DNA of 37,847 bases from Longimicrobiaceae bacterium (GCA_035936415.1 DASYWD010000353.1:1-37847); one strand, 5' to 3'. Shown: positions 30,746 through 37,847, counted from the first letter of the stretch. A program made the numbers and translations. The notes: a model not told the origin generated them from the letters alone.

Positions 30746-32476
30746 CTAACGCGTGAGCGCGAGCTCCGCGATGCGGGCGTCGTCTCCCTGGAAGGTGAAC
30801 CGCGCGGTATAGACGGTCCCGCTGCCGGGGGAGCGCAGGCGCAACACGGCGGACGTGGCGCTGCCCCGATAGTCGACGACTTCCGCGTCCGCCAGCCGGG
30901 TCCGCATCCCCCGAAGCTGTTCCAGGTGCGCCGACATCGTGAAGTCGCTGCGGAACTCCCGCGTGAACGTCTCCTGGACGAAGCGCCGGATTGCGGCGTC
31001 GCCTTCGCTGGCCATGAGGCTCAGGAACTCGCGCACCCGCCCGCCGGCAGGGGTGTCCGGGAGGGCGACCCCGTTGCTCGCTGCCGCTGCCGGCGCATCA
31101 CCGACCCGCTGCGCGGTGAAGGTGCCTCCGCCCTGCTCGGCCCGGAACGCGCTCACGCGGCCCGCGTCGTCACGCACGAACTCCATCGTCAAGCCCAGCG
31201 AAGGCACCGCAAAGCGCGTCTCGGAGGTGGCCGTCATCGCCGCCGAGTTCTCGCCGGACGTCATCACCAGACCTGCACCCTCGCGCCGGATCGTCGCCTC
31301 CGGGCCACTGGGGATACGGTACTCGCCGGCGTACTCGTCCAGCAGCGCCACGGGCACGACCGCGGCGGGGGCCTCCTCGGGAAGCCGCCCGGTCAGCGCG
31401 GCGTGCCTGACCGCGTTCCAGGCCGCAACGAACGCCGGACTCTGCGCGTTCGTGAGCGCTACCGCGATCGCGTTCTGCTCCGGGAGGAGCACGTACTCCG
31501 CGTGGAAGTATGGGTTCCCGCCGTCGTGCCAGATGCGCCGCCCCTCTGGCGCCTCCACGACACCCCAGCCGTAGCCGTAGTGCATGTTCGAGCCGGGCAG
31601 CTCCGCCACGTGCGGAGCGAACAGCTGCCGGCGGCTCTCTGCATCGAGCACGGCGTCTCCCTGCAGCGCCTCCAGCCAGCGGTAGAGGTCGTGGACGGTC
31701 GAGAGCATGCCTCCGTTGCCGCGCAGGTGCCAGCCAGGACCGTCGGCGCGCCACGGTTGGTCCAGCGGCGATCCCCAGTCGGTCCCGTCGGAGCGATACC
31801 CGTGCGCCAGCCGGTCCTTCGGCCAGGTCGGTGCCGTGTACCCCGTTTCGCGAAGACCAGCCGGCGCGAAGAGCCGCTCCTGCACGTACCGTTCGTACGG
31901 CATCCCCGATGCCTTCTCCACGACGGCCGCAAGGATCGAGTAGCCGGTGTTGGAGTACCGGTACGAGGCGCCCGGCTTCGAGCGCAGCGGCGCCCCCATC
32001 GCCAGCGCGATCAGCGAGTCTCGCGAGACCGGGTCCCGGTCCGAGCCCGTCGCGCTCCCGAAGCCCGCGGTGTGGGTCAGCAGCTGGTGCAGCGTGATCC
32101 CACGCTTGTCCGCCGGGACCCGATCGAAGAAGGTGCCCAGGGTGTCCGTAATCGAGAGCCGGCCCTCCTCCTGCAGCTTCACGATCGCCGCACCCGTGAC
32201 TCCCTTCACCAGCGAGCCGATGTCGCTCACGGTGCGTGGAGTCCAGCGACGCCCCGTCTCCCGGTCCGCCTCGCCGTACCCCTGCGCGAAGACCACCTCA
32301 CCGCCGCGCGCCACCAGGAACGCCCCCGCCAGCCCCGGCTCCGACGAGAGCCGCGCATCCAGCACCCGCGCCAGGTCTCCTTCCAGCACGATGCCGTCGG
32401 CCGAAGGGGCGCGGTTTCCGCTCGCGCACGCCGTCACGGCGGTGGTCAGCGCAACGACTGTCCAGGTTTTCGGCAT
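30746..32476 (-). CDS. Beta-lactamase-fold serine hydrolase lipoprotein (class C/PBP4*-like)
   Basis: A 576-residue exported protein. The short signal ends in a lipobox-like VTAC (C17). The beta-lactamase/transpeptidase-like domain (about 30-380) has SLVK with nucleophile S88 and K91, YSN at 174-176, and an HDGG triad equivalent near residue 325. A C-terminal domain (about 415-576) with a lipocalin-like strand pattern (TVYTARFTFQGDDARIAELA) follows. Family members include esterases, D-aminopeptidases and carboxypeptidases; few are true beta-lactamases, so resistance should not be assumed. The start is ATG 32474-32476. A BlaI-type operator lies 20 bp upstream (32496-32509), so its expression is probably tied to the blaI-blaR pair next door. 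Confidence 0.88.
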   Translation of the reverse strand: MPKTWTVVALTTAVTACASGNRAPSADGIVLEGDLARVLDARLSSEPGLAGAFLVARGGEVVFAQGYGEADRETGRRWTPRTVSDIGSLVKGVTGAAIVKLQEEGRLSITDTLGTFFDRVPADKRGITLHQLLTHTAGFGSATGSDRDPVSRDSLIALAMGAPLRSKPGASYRYSNTGYSILAAVVEKASGMPYERYVQERLFAPAGLRETGYTAPTWPKDRLAHGYRSDGTDWGSPLDQPWRADGPGWHLRGNGGMLSTVHDLYRWLEALQGDAVLDAESRRQLFAPHVAELPGSNMHYGYGWGVVEAPEGRRIWHDGGNPYFHAEYVLLPEQNAIAVALTNAQSPAFVAAWNAVRHAALTGRLPEEAPAAVVPVALLDEYAGEYRIPSGPEATIRREGAGLVMTSGENSAAMTATSETRFAVPSLGLTMEFVRDDAGRVSAFRAEQGGGTFTAQRVGDAPAAAASNGVALPDTPAGGRVREFLSLMASEGDAAIRRFVQETFTREFRSDFTMSAHLEQLRGMRTRLADAEVVDYRGSATSAVLRLRSPGSGTVYTARFTFQGDDARIAELALTR

Positions 32477-32495
32477 CTCGAAGCCTCCGGAATCG

Positions 32496-32509
32496 CTTAC
32501 AGGTGTAAG
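32496..32509. promoter_or_regulatory. BlaI-type operator, copy 1 (serine hydrolase)
   Basis: CTTACAGGTGTAAG is a palindrome with arms CTTACA/TGTAAG. The flanks are also shared with the copy at 34163-34176 (G before, ACT after). BlaI/MecI repressors bind TACA-N-TGTA dyads. It sits 20 bp before the serine hydrolase start. Confidence 0.82.
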
Positions 32510-32520
32510 ACTGGTGGATG

Positions 32521-32548
32521 AAAAAAAACGCGCCTCAACAGAGGCGCG
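32521..32548 (-). terminator. Intrinsic terminator of the blaI-blaR operon
   Basis: On the minus strand an 8-bp stem CGCGCCTC/GAGGCGCG (32541-32548 with 32529-32536) with a 4-nt loop is followed by eight T (the A8 at 32521-32528). This is a textbook Rho-independent terminator. It starts 6 bp after the M56 protease gene stop, just upstream of the serine hydrolase promoter. Confidence 0.9.
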
Positions 32549-32553
32549 CGGGT

Positions 32554-33759
32554 TCAGGGGGACGGGAAGCGGCGAGCGGCCCAGCGGCGCGCCTCCCCGT
32601 CGAATTCGGCGGGCCTTCCGTCCACCCGGTAGCTGACCAGCCACTCTCCGTCACGGGCGGATCGCACTTCGAGGCGACGTTCGCGGAGGGGCCCACGCTC
32701 CGCGAGCACCAGGAATCCACCGGGGGCGATGCGCTCGACCCGCCCCCCGGGACCGAAGGAAATGCCGCGGACCACGACTTCCTCCGTGACGGAGAGGACT
32801 CCAAGCGGCGCGGGCAGACCGGGCCCGAAGGCGATCAGCGCGAGGATCGAGGATGTGCCGCCCACGAGCGCGACCCGGCGGGCGAGGGCGCGGCCCTGCT
32901 GCCCGGTGCGCGGATCGAGAACCCGGTGGACGCGGACGATGAGCGGAGACGGCTCGCCACCCAGGCCGGACACCGCACCGACGGGGCGGCTCCTGAAGCA
33001 CGCCGCGAACAGGGCGAGCGACTCGACCAGCGAGCGGCGGTCGCCGGTGTGCAGCACCGCGTAGTCGTCGCACGTGAACTCGGCCGTCTCGCGCATTCGG
33101 GCGGCGGCCAGACGGTGCAGCGGCTGGAAGAAGAAGATCGCGACCAGGAGCTCGGACGCCGCGCGCCAGAGCGGGTCTCGCCGCCGGAGGTGGGCGAGCT
33201 CGTGCGCCAGCACACTCTCCCGCTGCGAAGGAGAGAGCCGCCGGAACAGAGGCTCGGGGACGCAGATCTCCGCACGGCCGAGCGCCGCTGGAACCAGTAG
33301 CTGCTCGGAAGCGGTGAGGCGGACCGGCCGGCGCAGCCCGAAGCGGCTCGACAGCGTCCGGAGCGGCACCAGCAGCTCCGGACCATCGACGGGGCGGCGG
33401 TCCGCCAGCGTGCGCCAGAAGATTCTCCTCCTGCGCTCACGCACGCCCAGGCCGAGACAGGCTCCGGCTGCCCAGACTGCGACCCAGAGGCCGGCCGCGG
33501 GAGCCCCGGGCCCGGTGCCGGAAGGGGGCTGCAGCCACGCCGTCGCGCTCCCGCCGAGCGGCGACGGCTCGGCCACGCGCACGCCGAGGCCGACCTGGAG
33601 GGTGGCGCTCAGCAGCGCCCCCGTCGTTGCGAGCTTCCAGACCACGTCCCGCACGTCCAGGCGGCGGCAGGCCTGCGTCAGCACCCACGCGCAGCCGAGG
33701 AGAATGGTGCTGTGCAGTGCGTATGTAGCCAGCCAGGCGAAGAGGGTTTCGCCGCTCAC
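32554..33759 (-). CDS. BlaR1/MecR1-like M56 metalloprotease without sensor domain
   Basis: A 401-residue membrane protein. Hydrophobic helices lie at about 8-30, 42-60, 85-105 and 205-225. The M56 zinc protease site HELAH is near residue 185, with the downstream Glu in AEFTCDDYAV. In BlaR1 this protease domain inactivates BlaI once an attached C-terminal penicillin-binding domain has been acylated. Here the C-terminus is only about 110 residues, lacks STxK, and looks like a short beta-rich domain. The signal input must therefore differ or come in trans. The GTG at 33757-33759 overlaps the blaI stop (GTGA), so I prefer it to the GTG at 33786. Confidence 0.85.
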   Translation of the reverse strand: MSGETLFAWLATYALHSTILLGCAWVLTQACRRLDVRDVVWKLATTGALLSATLQVGLGVRVAEPSPLGGSATAWLQPPSGTGPGAPAAGLWVAVWAAGACLGLGVRERRRRIFWRTLADRRPVDGPELLVPLRTLSSRFGLRRPVRLTASEQLLVPAALGRAEICVPEPLFRRLSPSQRESVLAHELAHLRRRDPLWRAASELLVAIFFFQPLHRLAAARMRETAEFTCDDYAVLHTGDRRSLVESLALFAACFRSRPVGAVSGLGGEPSPLIVRVHRVLDPRTGQQGRALARRVALVGGTSSILALIAFGPGLPAPLGVLSVTEEVVVRGISFGPGGRVERIAPGGFLVLAERGPLRERRLEVRSARDGEWLVSYRVDGRPAEFDGEARRWAARRFPSP

Positions 33760-34148
33760 GGGTTCTCTTTCGGGCCAGGCGACCACCGGGCCAGCAGCTC
33801 GCGGATTCGCTCCACGTCACCTTCGCGCACCTCGCCGGCCTCCAGCACGTGGCTGACCATCGCCGCCACGTCGCCCCGGAAGACTCGCGAGACCACGTTG
33901 TCTACCGTTGCCCGCGCCACGCCCGAGCGCGGCACCGTCGCGCGATACACGAACTCGCGGCCGTTTTCCCGGTGCGCCAGCATGCCCTGCTTCTCCAGGC
34001 GGCCCAGGAGCGTGCCGATCGTCTTACGCGCCAGCCCGGTCCGCTCCACCAGCGCGTCGTGAACGTCCGCCACCGTGGCCTCGCCGCGGACCCACAGCAC
34101 GTCCATGATCTCCAGCTGCAGGTCCGTCATCTGTGACAGATCCTTCAT
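33756..34148 (-). CDS. blaI: BlaI/MecI/CopY-family transcriptional repressor
   Basis: A 130-residue repressor. The winged-helix domain (about 5-75) includes MTDLQLEIMDVLWVRGEATV and RKTIGTLLGRLEKQGMLAH, and the C-terminal helices (about 80-125) dimerise. It binds TACA/TGTA dyads and is switched off by cleavage by its partner M56 protease. A matching dyad lies just upstream of its own gene (34163-34176) and another before the serine hydrolase (32496-32509). It overlaps the protease gene by 4 bases. GGAGGGGAGA precedes the ATG. The inducing signal (beta-lactam, cell wall damage or other) is not shown by the sequence. Confidence 0.92.
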   Translation of the reverse strand: MKDLSQMTDLQLEIMDVLWVRGEATVADVHDALVERTGLARKTIGTLLGRLEKQGMLAHRENGREFVYRATVPRSGVARATVDNVVSRVFRGDVAAMVSHVLEAGEVREGDVERIRELLARWSPGPKENP

Positions 34149-34162
34149 TCTCCCCTCCGTCG

Positions 34163-34176
34163 CTTACACGTGTAAG
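34163..34176. promoter_or_regulatory. BlaI-type operator, copy 2 (blaI-blaR)
   Basis: CTTACACGTGTAAG is a perfect palindrome with the same arms and flanks as 32496-32509. It lies 15 bp upstream of the blaI start codon, fitting autorepression. Confidence 0.85.
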
Positions 34177-34265
34177 ACTAACGGCGAACAGAACGAGCGC
34201 AAGGGTCTCGTGCGATCACCGCTGAACCGAGAGCCGCGGCCGTCGGGTCGCAGGAGCGGAACTTC

Positions 34266-34338
34266 GCGGCATCTCCAGGTCGGACCGGCGCGTGCAGCGT
34301 GACCGGCTGCAGCGGACGCTCCGACCTGGAGATGCCGC
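34266..34338. repeat. 19-bp perfect inverted repeat with inner hairpin
   Basis: The arms at 34266-34284 and 34320-34338 are perfectly complementary over 19 bp, with a 35-bp middle that itself contains TGCAGC/GCTGCA. It lies in the 234-bp gap between the blaI start and the amidohydrolase stop. Transcribed, it would form a two-tier stem-loop. It may be a termination region or a repeat element; I cannot tell which. Confidence 0.65.
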
Positions 34339-34369
34339 ACCCGCTGCAGGACGGAAGCGGCGAAGTCGT

Positions 34370-34399
34370 GCGACGGCTGCCGCTAGCGGCAGCCGTCGC
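34370..34399 (-). terminator. 30-bp perfect palindrome covering the amidohydrolase stop codon
   Basis: The 14-bp arms at 34370-34383 and 34386-34399 flank a TA centre. The last five codons and the TAG (34383-34385) of the leftward amidohydrolase gene lie in the right arm and centre. Probably the operon's terminator hairpin, with no T tract. Confidence 0.65.
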
Positions 34400-35588
34400 T
34401 CACCACCTCGCCCTCGATCACCACGGCGCAGACGTGCGTGGTGTACTCGAAGGGGTCGCCGTCGAAGAGTGCCAGGTCGGCGTCCTTGCCCGGCTCCAGG
34501 GAGCCCACGCGCCGGTCGGCGCCGATGACGCGCGCCGCGTCGATGGTGACGGCGCGGAGGGCGTTCTCCTGCCCCAGGCCGTTGGCGGCGGCCACGGCGG
34601 CCTCGAAGAGGACCACGCGGGTCTTGGGGACGTACCCCTCGAACCCGCTCTGCAGCGCCACGGGGATGCCGCGGTCGCGGAGGAGCTTCGCCGTCTCCAG
34701 CGAGGCGTTCTCCGTCTCTCCTCCGGTCCGGACCATGCTGGGGTGCAGGATCACCGGGACCCCGGCGGCGCGGATCTCGTCGGCCACCAGGTACGCCTCG
34801 GCGGCGCCGTCCAGCACCAGCTTGAAGCCGAACTCCTTTGCCAGCCGCAGGGCCGCCAGGATCTCGGTGGCGCGCTGCGCGGTGAAGAGCGCCTGGCGCT
34901 CCCCGTTCAGCACCTGCACCAGCGCCTCCAGCTTCAGGTCGCGCGCCTGCCCGCCCGCCTTCCGCTTGCGCTCGTACTCGCGCGCCTTGAGGAACTCGGT
35001 GCGGAGCATGGCGACGCCGCGCGCGCGGGTCCCGGGGCTCTTGAAGTTGCCGGCGACGCTCGGCCCCAGGGTGAAGGCCACCATGGTGGCGGAGTCCACC
35101 AGCGCCTCGCCCACGTTGTCGCCCCGCGTCTTGACGATCATCGTCTGCCCGCTGGCGAGGGCGCCGGGGCCGTGCCCCGTGTGCACCGTGGTGACGCCGA
35201 AGCCGCGGAGCCAGGCCACCAGCTCGTCGCTCGCGTTGTAGGCGTCCACCGCGCGCAGCTCCGGCTGCACGGCGTCGGTGCGGTCGAGCTGGTCCTGGTC
35301 GTGTGGCTGGTTGAGGATCCCGGCGAGCCCCACCACCGAGTGCGCGTCCACCAGCCCGGGGGTGACCACCTTCGCCTGGAGGACGCGGTAGCCGGCGGGG
35401 ACCGCCACCTGCGAGGCGGGGCCCACGCGCTCCACCTTGCCGTCGCGGACCAGCACGACGCCGTCGCGGATGGGGGCGCCGGCCATAGTGTGCACGGTCT
35501 CGCCGCGGACGGCGAGCTGCGCGGAGAGCGCGGGGGCGGCGAGCGCCACCACCCCCACGAGGGCGGCGAACGGTGCGATCCGGCTCAT
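34383..35588 (-). CDS. Exported amidohydrolase paralogue lacking metal ligands (probable pseudoenzyme)
   Basis: A 401-residue amidohydrolase-superfamily protein with a signal peptide (FAALVGVVALAAPALSA). The N-terminal composite beta domain (VVLVRDGKVERVG) and the TIM-barrel opening (VTPGLVDAHSVVG) are clear. Compared with its partner upstream, the metal site is mostly gone: HSH becomes HSV (H83 kept, V85), HFHTHRADD becomes LFTAQRATE, QHASEAY becomes DGAAEAY, and FHTDDG becomes LHPSMV. The C-terminal GSLEPGKDADLALFDGDPF fits the family. It is probably a non-catalytic partner. Its ATG overlaps the partner's stop by 4 bases, which points to a 1:1 complex. Confidence 0.85.
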   Translation of the reverse strand: MSRIAPFAALVGVVALAAPALSAQLAVRGETVHTMAGAPIRDGVVLVRDGKVERVGPASQVAVPAGYRVLQAKVVTPGLVDAHSVVGLAGILNQPHDQDQLDRTDAVQPELRAVDAYNASDELVAWLRGFGVTTVHTGHGPGALASGQTMIVKTRGDNVGEALVDSATMVAFTLGPSVAGNFKSPGTRARGVAMLRTEFLKAREYERKRKAGGQARDLKLEALVQVLNGERQALFTAQRATEILAALRLAKEFGFKLVLDGAAEAYLVADEIRAAGVPVILHPSMVRTGGETENASLETAKLLRDRGIPVALQSGFEGYVPKTRVVLFEAAVAAANGLGQENALRAVTIDAARVIGADRRVGSLEPGKDADLALFDGDPFEYTTHVCAVVIEGEVVSDGCR

Positions 35589-36898
35589 TCGTGCCCCTCC
35601 TCGCCCTCGTGGGTGTGCATGGCGGTCCCGCGGTAGACGCCGTAGCCGCCCACGGCGAGCTTGCGCTGCTCGGGGTCGGCGCGGTCGAACACCTTGCGGC
35701 CCTCGATCCAGGTCTGCTCCACGTGCGTGTACGTGCTGAACGGGTCGCCGGACAGGATGATGAAGTCGGCGTCCTTGCCGCGCTCCAGCGAGCCGACCCG
35801 GTCGCCCAGGTCCATCATCTCCGCGGCGTCCAGCGTCACCGCGCGCAGCGCCCGCTCGCGAGAGAGCCCGAAGCGCACCCCCATGGCGGCGGAGCGCAGG
35901 AAGAAGCGGGAGTCGGTGATCCCGTCGTCGGTGTGGAAGGCGATGAGCGGGGCACCGGCACGCTCCAGCGCCGCCCCGCTGACGTTGCTGTACTCGGAGG
36001 CTTCCAGCTTCCCGCCGGGGGCGTCCAGCGCGATGATGGAGGCCGGCACGCGCGCCGCGGCGATCTGGTCGGCGACCTTGTACGCTTCGCTGGCGTGCTG
36101 CAGCACCACGCGGAACCCGAACTCCTCGCGGAGCCGGAGCACGGTGAGGATGTCGTCGGCGCGGTGGGTGTGGAAGTGGACGACGCGCTTGCCGTCCAGC
36201 ACCTCGGCGAGCGTCTCCAGCTCCAGGTCGCGCGCGGGCATCTTGGAGGCGTCGCCGCGGGCGGCGCGGACCTTCTCCCGGTACTCGCGCGCCTTGACGA
36301 AGCGGTCGCGGACGATGGCCGCGGCGCGCGCGCGGGTCCCCGGGTGCGGAGCGCTCCCGCGCGGGTTGGTGCCGTTGGCCATCTTCAGCCCGCCGCACAC
36401 GTCGCGGACGGGATCGGAGCAGAAGAGGAGCCCGTCGATGGAGTGGGCGTCGCGCAGCTTCAGGTACGCCGTCTGCCCGCTCATCAGCAGCCCGGAGCCG
36501 GGCATCACGTTCACCGTGGTGACCCCGCCCGCCCGCGCCCGGCGAATCCCGGGGTTGCGGGGGTCGATGGTGTCGAGGATGCGCACGGCCGGGTGGAGCG
36601 GCGTGGACTGGTCGCCGCCGTCTCCCCCGCCGATGTGGGAGTGGGTATCCACCAGCCCCGGCATGATGATCTTGCCGGCCACGTCGTGGACCTCGGCGCC
36701 CGCCGGGATCGGCGTGCTCGGCCCGCCGACCGCCACGATCTTCCCGCCGCGCACGACGAGGACGCCGTCGGCGATGGGGGCGGAGGCGATGGGGAGGAGG
36801 GTGGCGCCCCGAAAGGCCTGGGCGCGCTCCTGCGCCGCCAGCGGCACCGACCCGACGGCGGCCGCGAGCAGAAGGGTGCGTACGAACGTTCGCTTCAT
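35585..36898 (-). CDS. Exported amidohydrolase (imidazolonepropionase-like family)
   Basis: A 437-residue metal-dependent hydrolase with a signal peptide (TFVRTLLLAAAVGSVPLAAQ). The metal-binding motifs are intact: H86 and H88 in GLVDTHSHIG, the barrel His in HFHTHRADD and QHASEAY, and the Asp in AFHTDDG. Members cleave amide or lactam bonds, for example in imidazolone, dipeptide or hydantoin-like substrates; the substrate is unknown. A short His/Glu-rich tail (MHTHEGEEGHE) could bind metal. Its stop overlaps the start of the degenerate paralogue (ATGA). A TATATT (minus strand, 36941-36946) upstream is a possible -10 element. Confidence 0.88.
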   Translation of the reverse strand: MKRTFVRTLLLAAAVGSVPLAAQERAQAFRGATLLPIASAPIADGVLVVRGGKIVAVGGPSTPIPAGAEVHDVAGKIIMPGLVDTHSHIGGGDGGDQSTPLHPAVRILDTIDPRNPGIRRARAGGVTTVNVMPGSGLLMSGQTAYLKLRDAHSIDGLLFCSDPVRDVCGGLKMANGTNPRGSAPHPGTRARAAAIVRDRFVKAREYREKVRAARGDASKMPARDLELETLAEVLDGKRVVHFHTHRADDILTVLRLREEFGFRVVLQHASEAYKVADQIAAARVPASIIALDAPGGKLEASEYSNVSGAALERAGAPLIAFHTDDGITDSRFFLRSAAMGVRFGLSRERALRAVTLDAAEMMDLGDRVGSLERGKDADFIILSGDPFSTYTHVEQTWIEGRKVFDRADPEQRKLAVGGYGVYRGTAMHTHEGEEGHE

Positions 36899-37036
36899 TC
36901 GGATGCCTGCTCCTTGGAGGAAAGTCCGGTGGGAGCCCTAAATATATACCCGGTAGCGGAATAGCGGGAGGAGTCGCCCCCGTGCCCGGCTGTACTGCAA
37001 GCGACGCAGCGCCGAAGGCTTGCGCTTACACCAGCG

Positions 37037-37065
37037 TTGACGGAACCGCAACGGGCCACCAGATT
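37037..37065 (+). promoter_or_regulatory. Likely sigma-70 promoter of the toxin-antitoxin module
   Basis: TTGACG (37037-37042), 17-bp spacer, CAGATT (37060-37065). It resembles the promoter at 167-195 in both boxes. Its -35 overlaps the TTG that would give a longer antitoxin reading, which supports the later start at 37100. Confidence 0.55.
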
Positions 37066-37074
37066 GGGAATCTG
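37060..37074. promoter_or_regulatory. Operator dyad of the toxin-antitoxin module
   Basis: CAGATT and AATCTG form a perfect 6-bp inverted repeat around GGG. It overlaps the predicted -10, a typical place for the antitoxin (or the antitoxin-toxin complex) to repress its own operon. Confidence 0.6.
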
Positions 37075-37099
37075 CTTTGTCGCCAACGAAGGAGGTCCC

Positions 37100-37411
37100 G
37101 TGCGAAATTCCGCCCCCGTGCGGACCCGCCGCCGCAGTCCGGCGCGCGATCCGCTGAAGAAGGCGAGCTTCCAGATGCACACTTCCACGCTGGAAGCAAT
37201 CCGGCAGGCGGTCGAGCACGGCGCTGCCGCCAGCCACAACGAGTTCGTGGAGGATGCCGTCGTCGCCAGGCTGCGGGAGCTGCGGCGGGCGAAGGTCTAC
37301 GCCGGGTACGAGGAAGCTGCGCGTGATCCCCTGTTCATGGCCGACATGCGGGAAACGGCCGCCGCGTTCGACGCGGCGCTCCTCGACGGGCTTCCCGTGA
37401 AGGGCTCGTAG
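37100..37411 (+). CDS. Antitoxin of a MazF-type module
   Basis: A 103-residue protein with a GTG start at 37100 behind a near-perfect AAGGAGG site. The first 22 residues are basic. The middle (FQMHTSTLEAIRQAVEHGAA, then ASHNEFVEDAVVARL) has the strand-helix-helix layout of a ribbon-helix-helix DNA-binding domain with an NEFVEDAV helix typical of CopG/MetJ-type antitoxins. The C-terminal part (about 65-103) would be the toxin-binding tail. It ends 4 bp before the MazF-like gene, so the two are a co-transcribed pair. Confidence 0.82.
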   Translation: MRNSAPVRTRRRSPARDPLKKASFQMHTSTLEAIRQAVEHGAAASHNEFVEDAVVARLRELRRAKVYAGYEEAARDPLFMADMRETAAAFDAALLDGLPVKGS

Positions 37412-37415
37412 CGCC

Positions 37416-37805
37416 GTGGCGCATACCGGAATCGTACGGCGTTGGGAACTCTACTGGGCCGACCTCGATCCTGTCGTGGGGAACGAGCAGGGCGGCGACC
37501 GCCGGCCGGTCCTCGTCGTCTCCAACGACGGATTCAACCGTGCGTTCGACCTGGTCACGGTGATCTCCCTCACGAAGCTGGAGGGGAAGCGGCGAAAGGT
37601 GTACCCGTTCGAAGTCCTCCTGCCGCCGGAGATCGTCGGGACGGGCTACACCAGCATCGTGATGCCCCAGCAGATCCGTACCATCTCGCGTTTTCGGCTG
37701 CTGGAGCGCATCGGGATGATGGAGGACGTCGAGAAGCGGGAAGAGATCGAGAACCGGCTCCTCGAGCACCTGGACATCGAATTCGAAGCCGAATTCCCGC
37801 AGTAG
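37416..37805 (+). CDS. MazF/PemK-family endoribonuclease toxin
   Basis: A 129-residue toxin starting with GTG (37416). The family core is intact: RWELYWADLDPVVGNEQGGD, then RRPVLVVSND with the conserved Arg, VTVISLT with the conserved Thr, and the later VMPQQIRTISRFRL. MazF/PemK proteins are sequence-specific RNases that halt translation and are blocked by the antitoxin. The gene follows its antitoxin by 4 bp. The ending EFEAEFPQ is acidic. Nothing suggests it is inactive. Confidence 0.92.
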   Translation: MAHTGIVRRWELYWADLDPVVGNEQGGDRRPVLVVSNDGFNRAFDLVTVISLTKLEGKRRKVYPFEVLLPPEIVGTGYTSIVMPQQIRTISRFRLLERIGMMEDVEKREEIENRLLEHLDIEFEAEFPQ

Positions 37806-37847
37806 GACTGCACGGAGGCAGCCGGCTGGGACGTGGAGAGGGGGGGG

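Noticed and set aside
30746-32476. Calling the serine hydrolase a beta-lactamase resistance gene
   Set aside because: SxxK and YxN are shared by many esterases and peptidases, and the long C-terminal domain fits those better. No resistance claim can be made from the sequence.
37037-37099. TTG start giving a 124-residue antitoxin
   Set aside because: This TTG overlaps the -35 box and has no ribosome site. GTG 37100 has AAGGAGG at the right distance.

Overview
This window comes from a GC-rich (about 70%) diderm bacterium. Gene content suggests a Gemmatimonadota member close to Longimicrobium: many lipoproteins with a VSAC/LAAC-type lipobox, an OmpP1/FadL-type porin, tandem periplasmic amidohydrolases, a cyanobacterial-length IspH, and succinylase-type diaminopimelate genes. 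The lineage is an inference from gene families and composition; no rRNA or marker phylogeny is present. It is ordinary chromosomal sequence with short operons in both directions and many strong intergenic hairpins. I saw no tRNA, rRNA, insertion sequence, prophage or CRISPR array.

Layout. 1-2400: the start of a leftward SDR epimerase, a NemR-like TetR regulator and a dihydrolipoamide dehydrogenase-type flavoenzyme, joined by two near-identical palindromic operators. 2400-8960: a DUF3072 protein, a lipoprotein, a secreted M1 aminopeptidase, an aminotransferase, MsrA and a membrane protein, with a 325-bp gap holding three tandem hairpins (7560-7884). 9029-10850: an orphan NtrC-type response regulator diverging from a 60-residue FlgM-like protein. 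10888-13985: a leftward dapD-dapE-aminotransferase operon (succinylase branch of lysine/meso-DAP synthesis). 14168-15530: a SCO copper protein followed by a CrtA-like monooxygenase. 15632-17624: a second TetR regulator and a GH13 enzyme sharing operator half-sites. 17658-21266: two small proteins, then an OmpP1/FadL porin with an SGNH-hydrolase lipoprotein. 21405-25325: SufE, a cytochrome c lipoprotein with a coupled membrane protein, a ZU5-like lipoprotein, and a TPR/HD-GYP protein. 25428-28300: IspH, a degenerate GT51 glycosyltransferase-like protein and an NTF2-like lipoprotein. 28510-30634: an unrecognised protein, a CarH-type B12 photoreceptor-repressor and a DUF2007 protein. 30746-34148: a serine hydrolase of the beta-lactamase fold and a BlaI/BlaR1-like pair, tied together by two copies of a CTTACA-N2-TGTAAG operator. 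34383-36898: two overlapping amidohydrolase paralogues, one lacking most metal ligands. 37100-37805: an antitoxin/MazF-type toxin module.

The regulatory structure stands out. Four local regulators (two TetR proteins, BlaI, and the antitoxin) each have a palindrome in front of their own gene, and three of them have a second copy in front of a neighbouring target. The most unusual items are: (i) the BlaI system, whose M56 protease lacks a penicillin-binding sensor domain while the co-regulated serine hydrolase carries SxxK and YxN motifs; (ii) the amidohydrolase enzyme/pseudoenzyme pair; (iii) the GT51 protein without its catalytic Glu; (iv) a leftward intrinsic terminator at 2791-2827 with no annotated gene to terminate.
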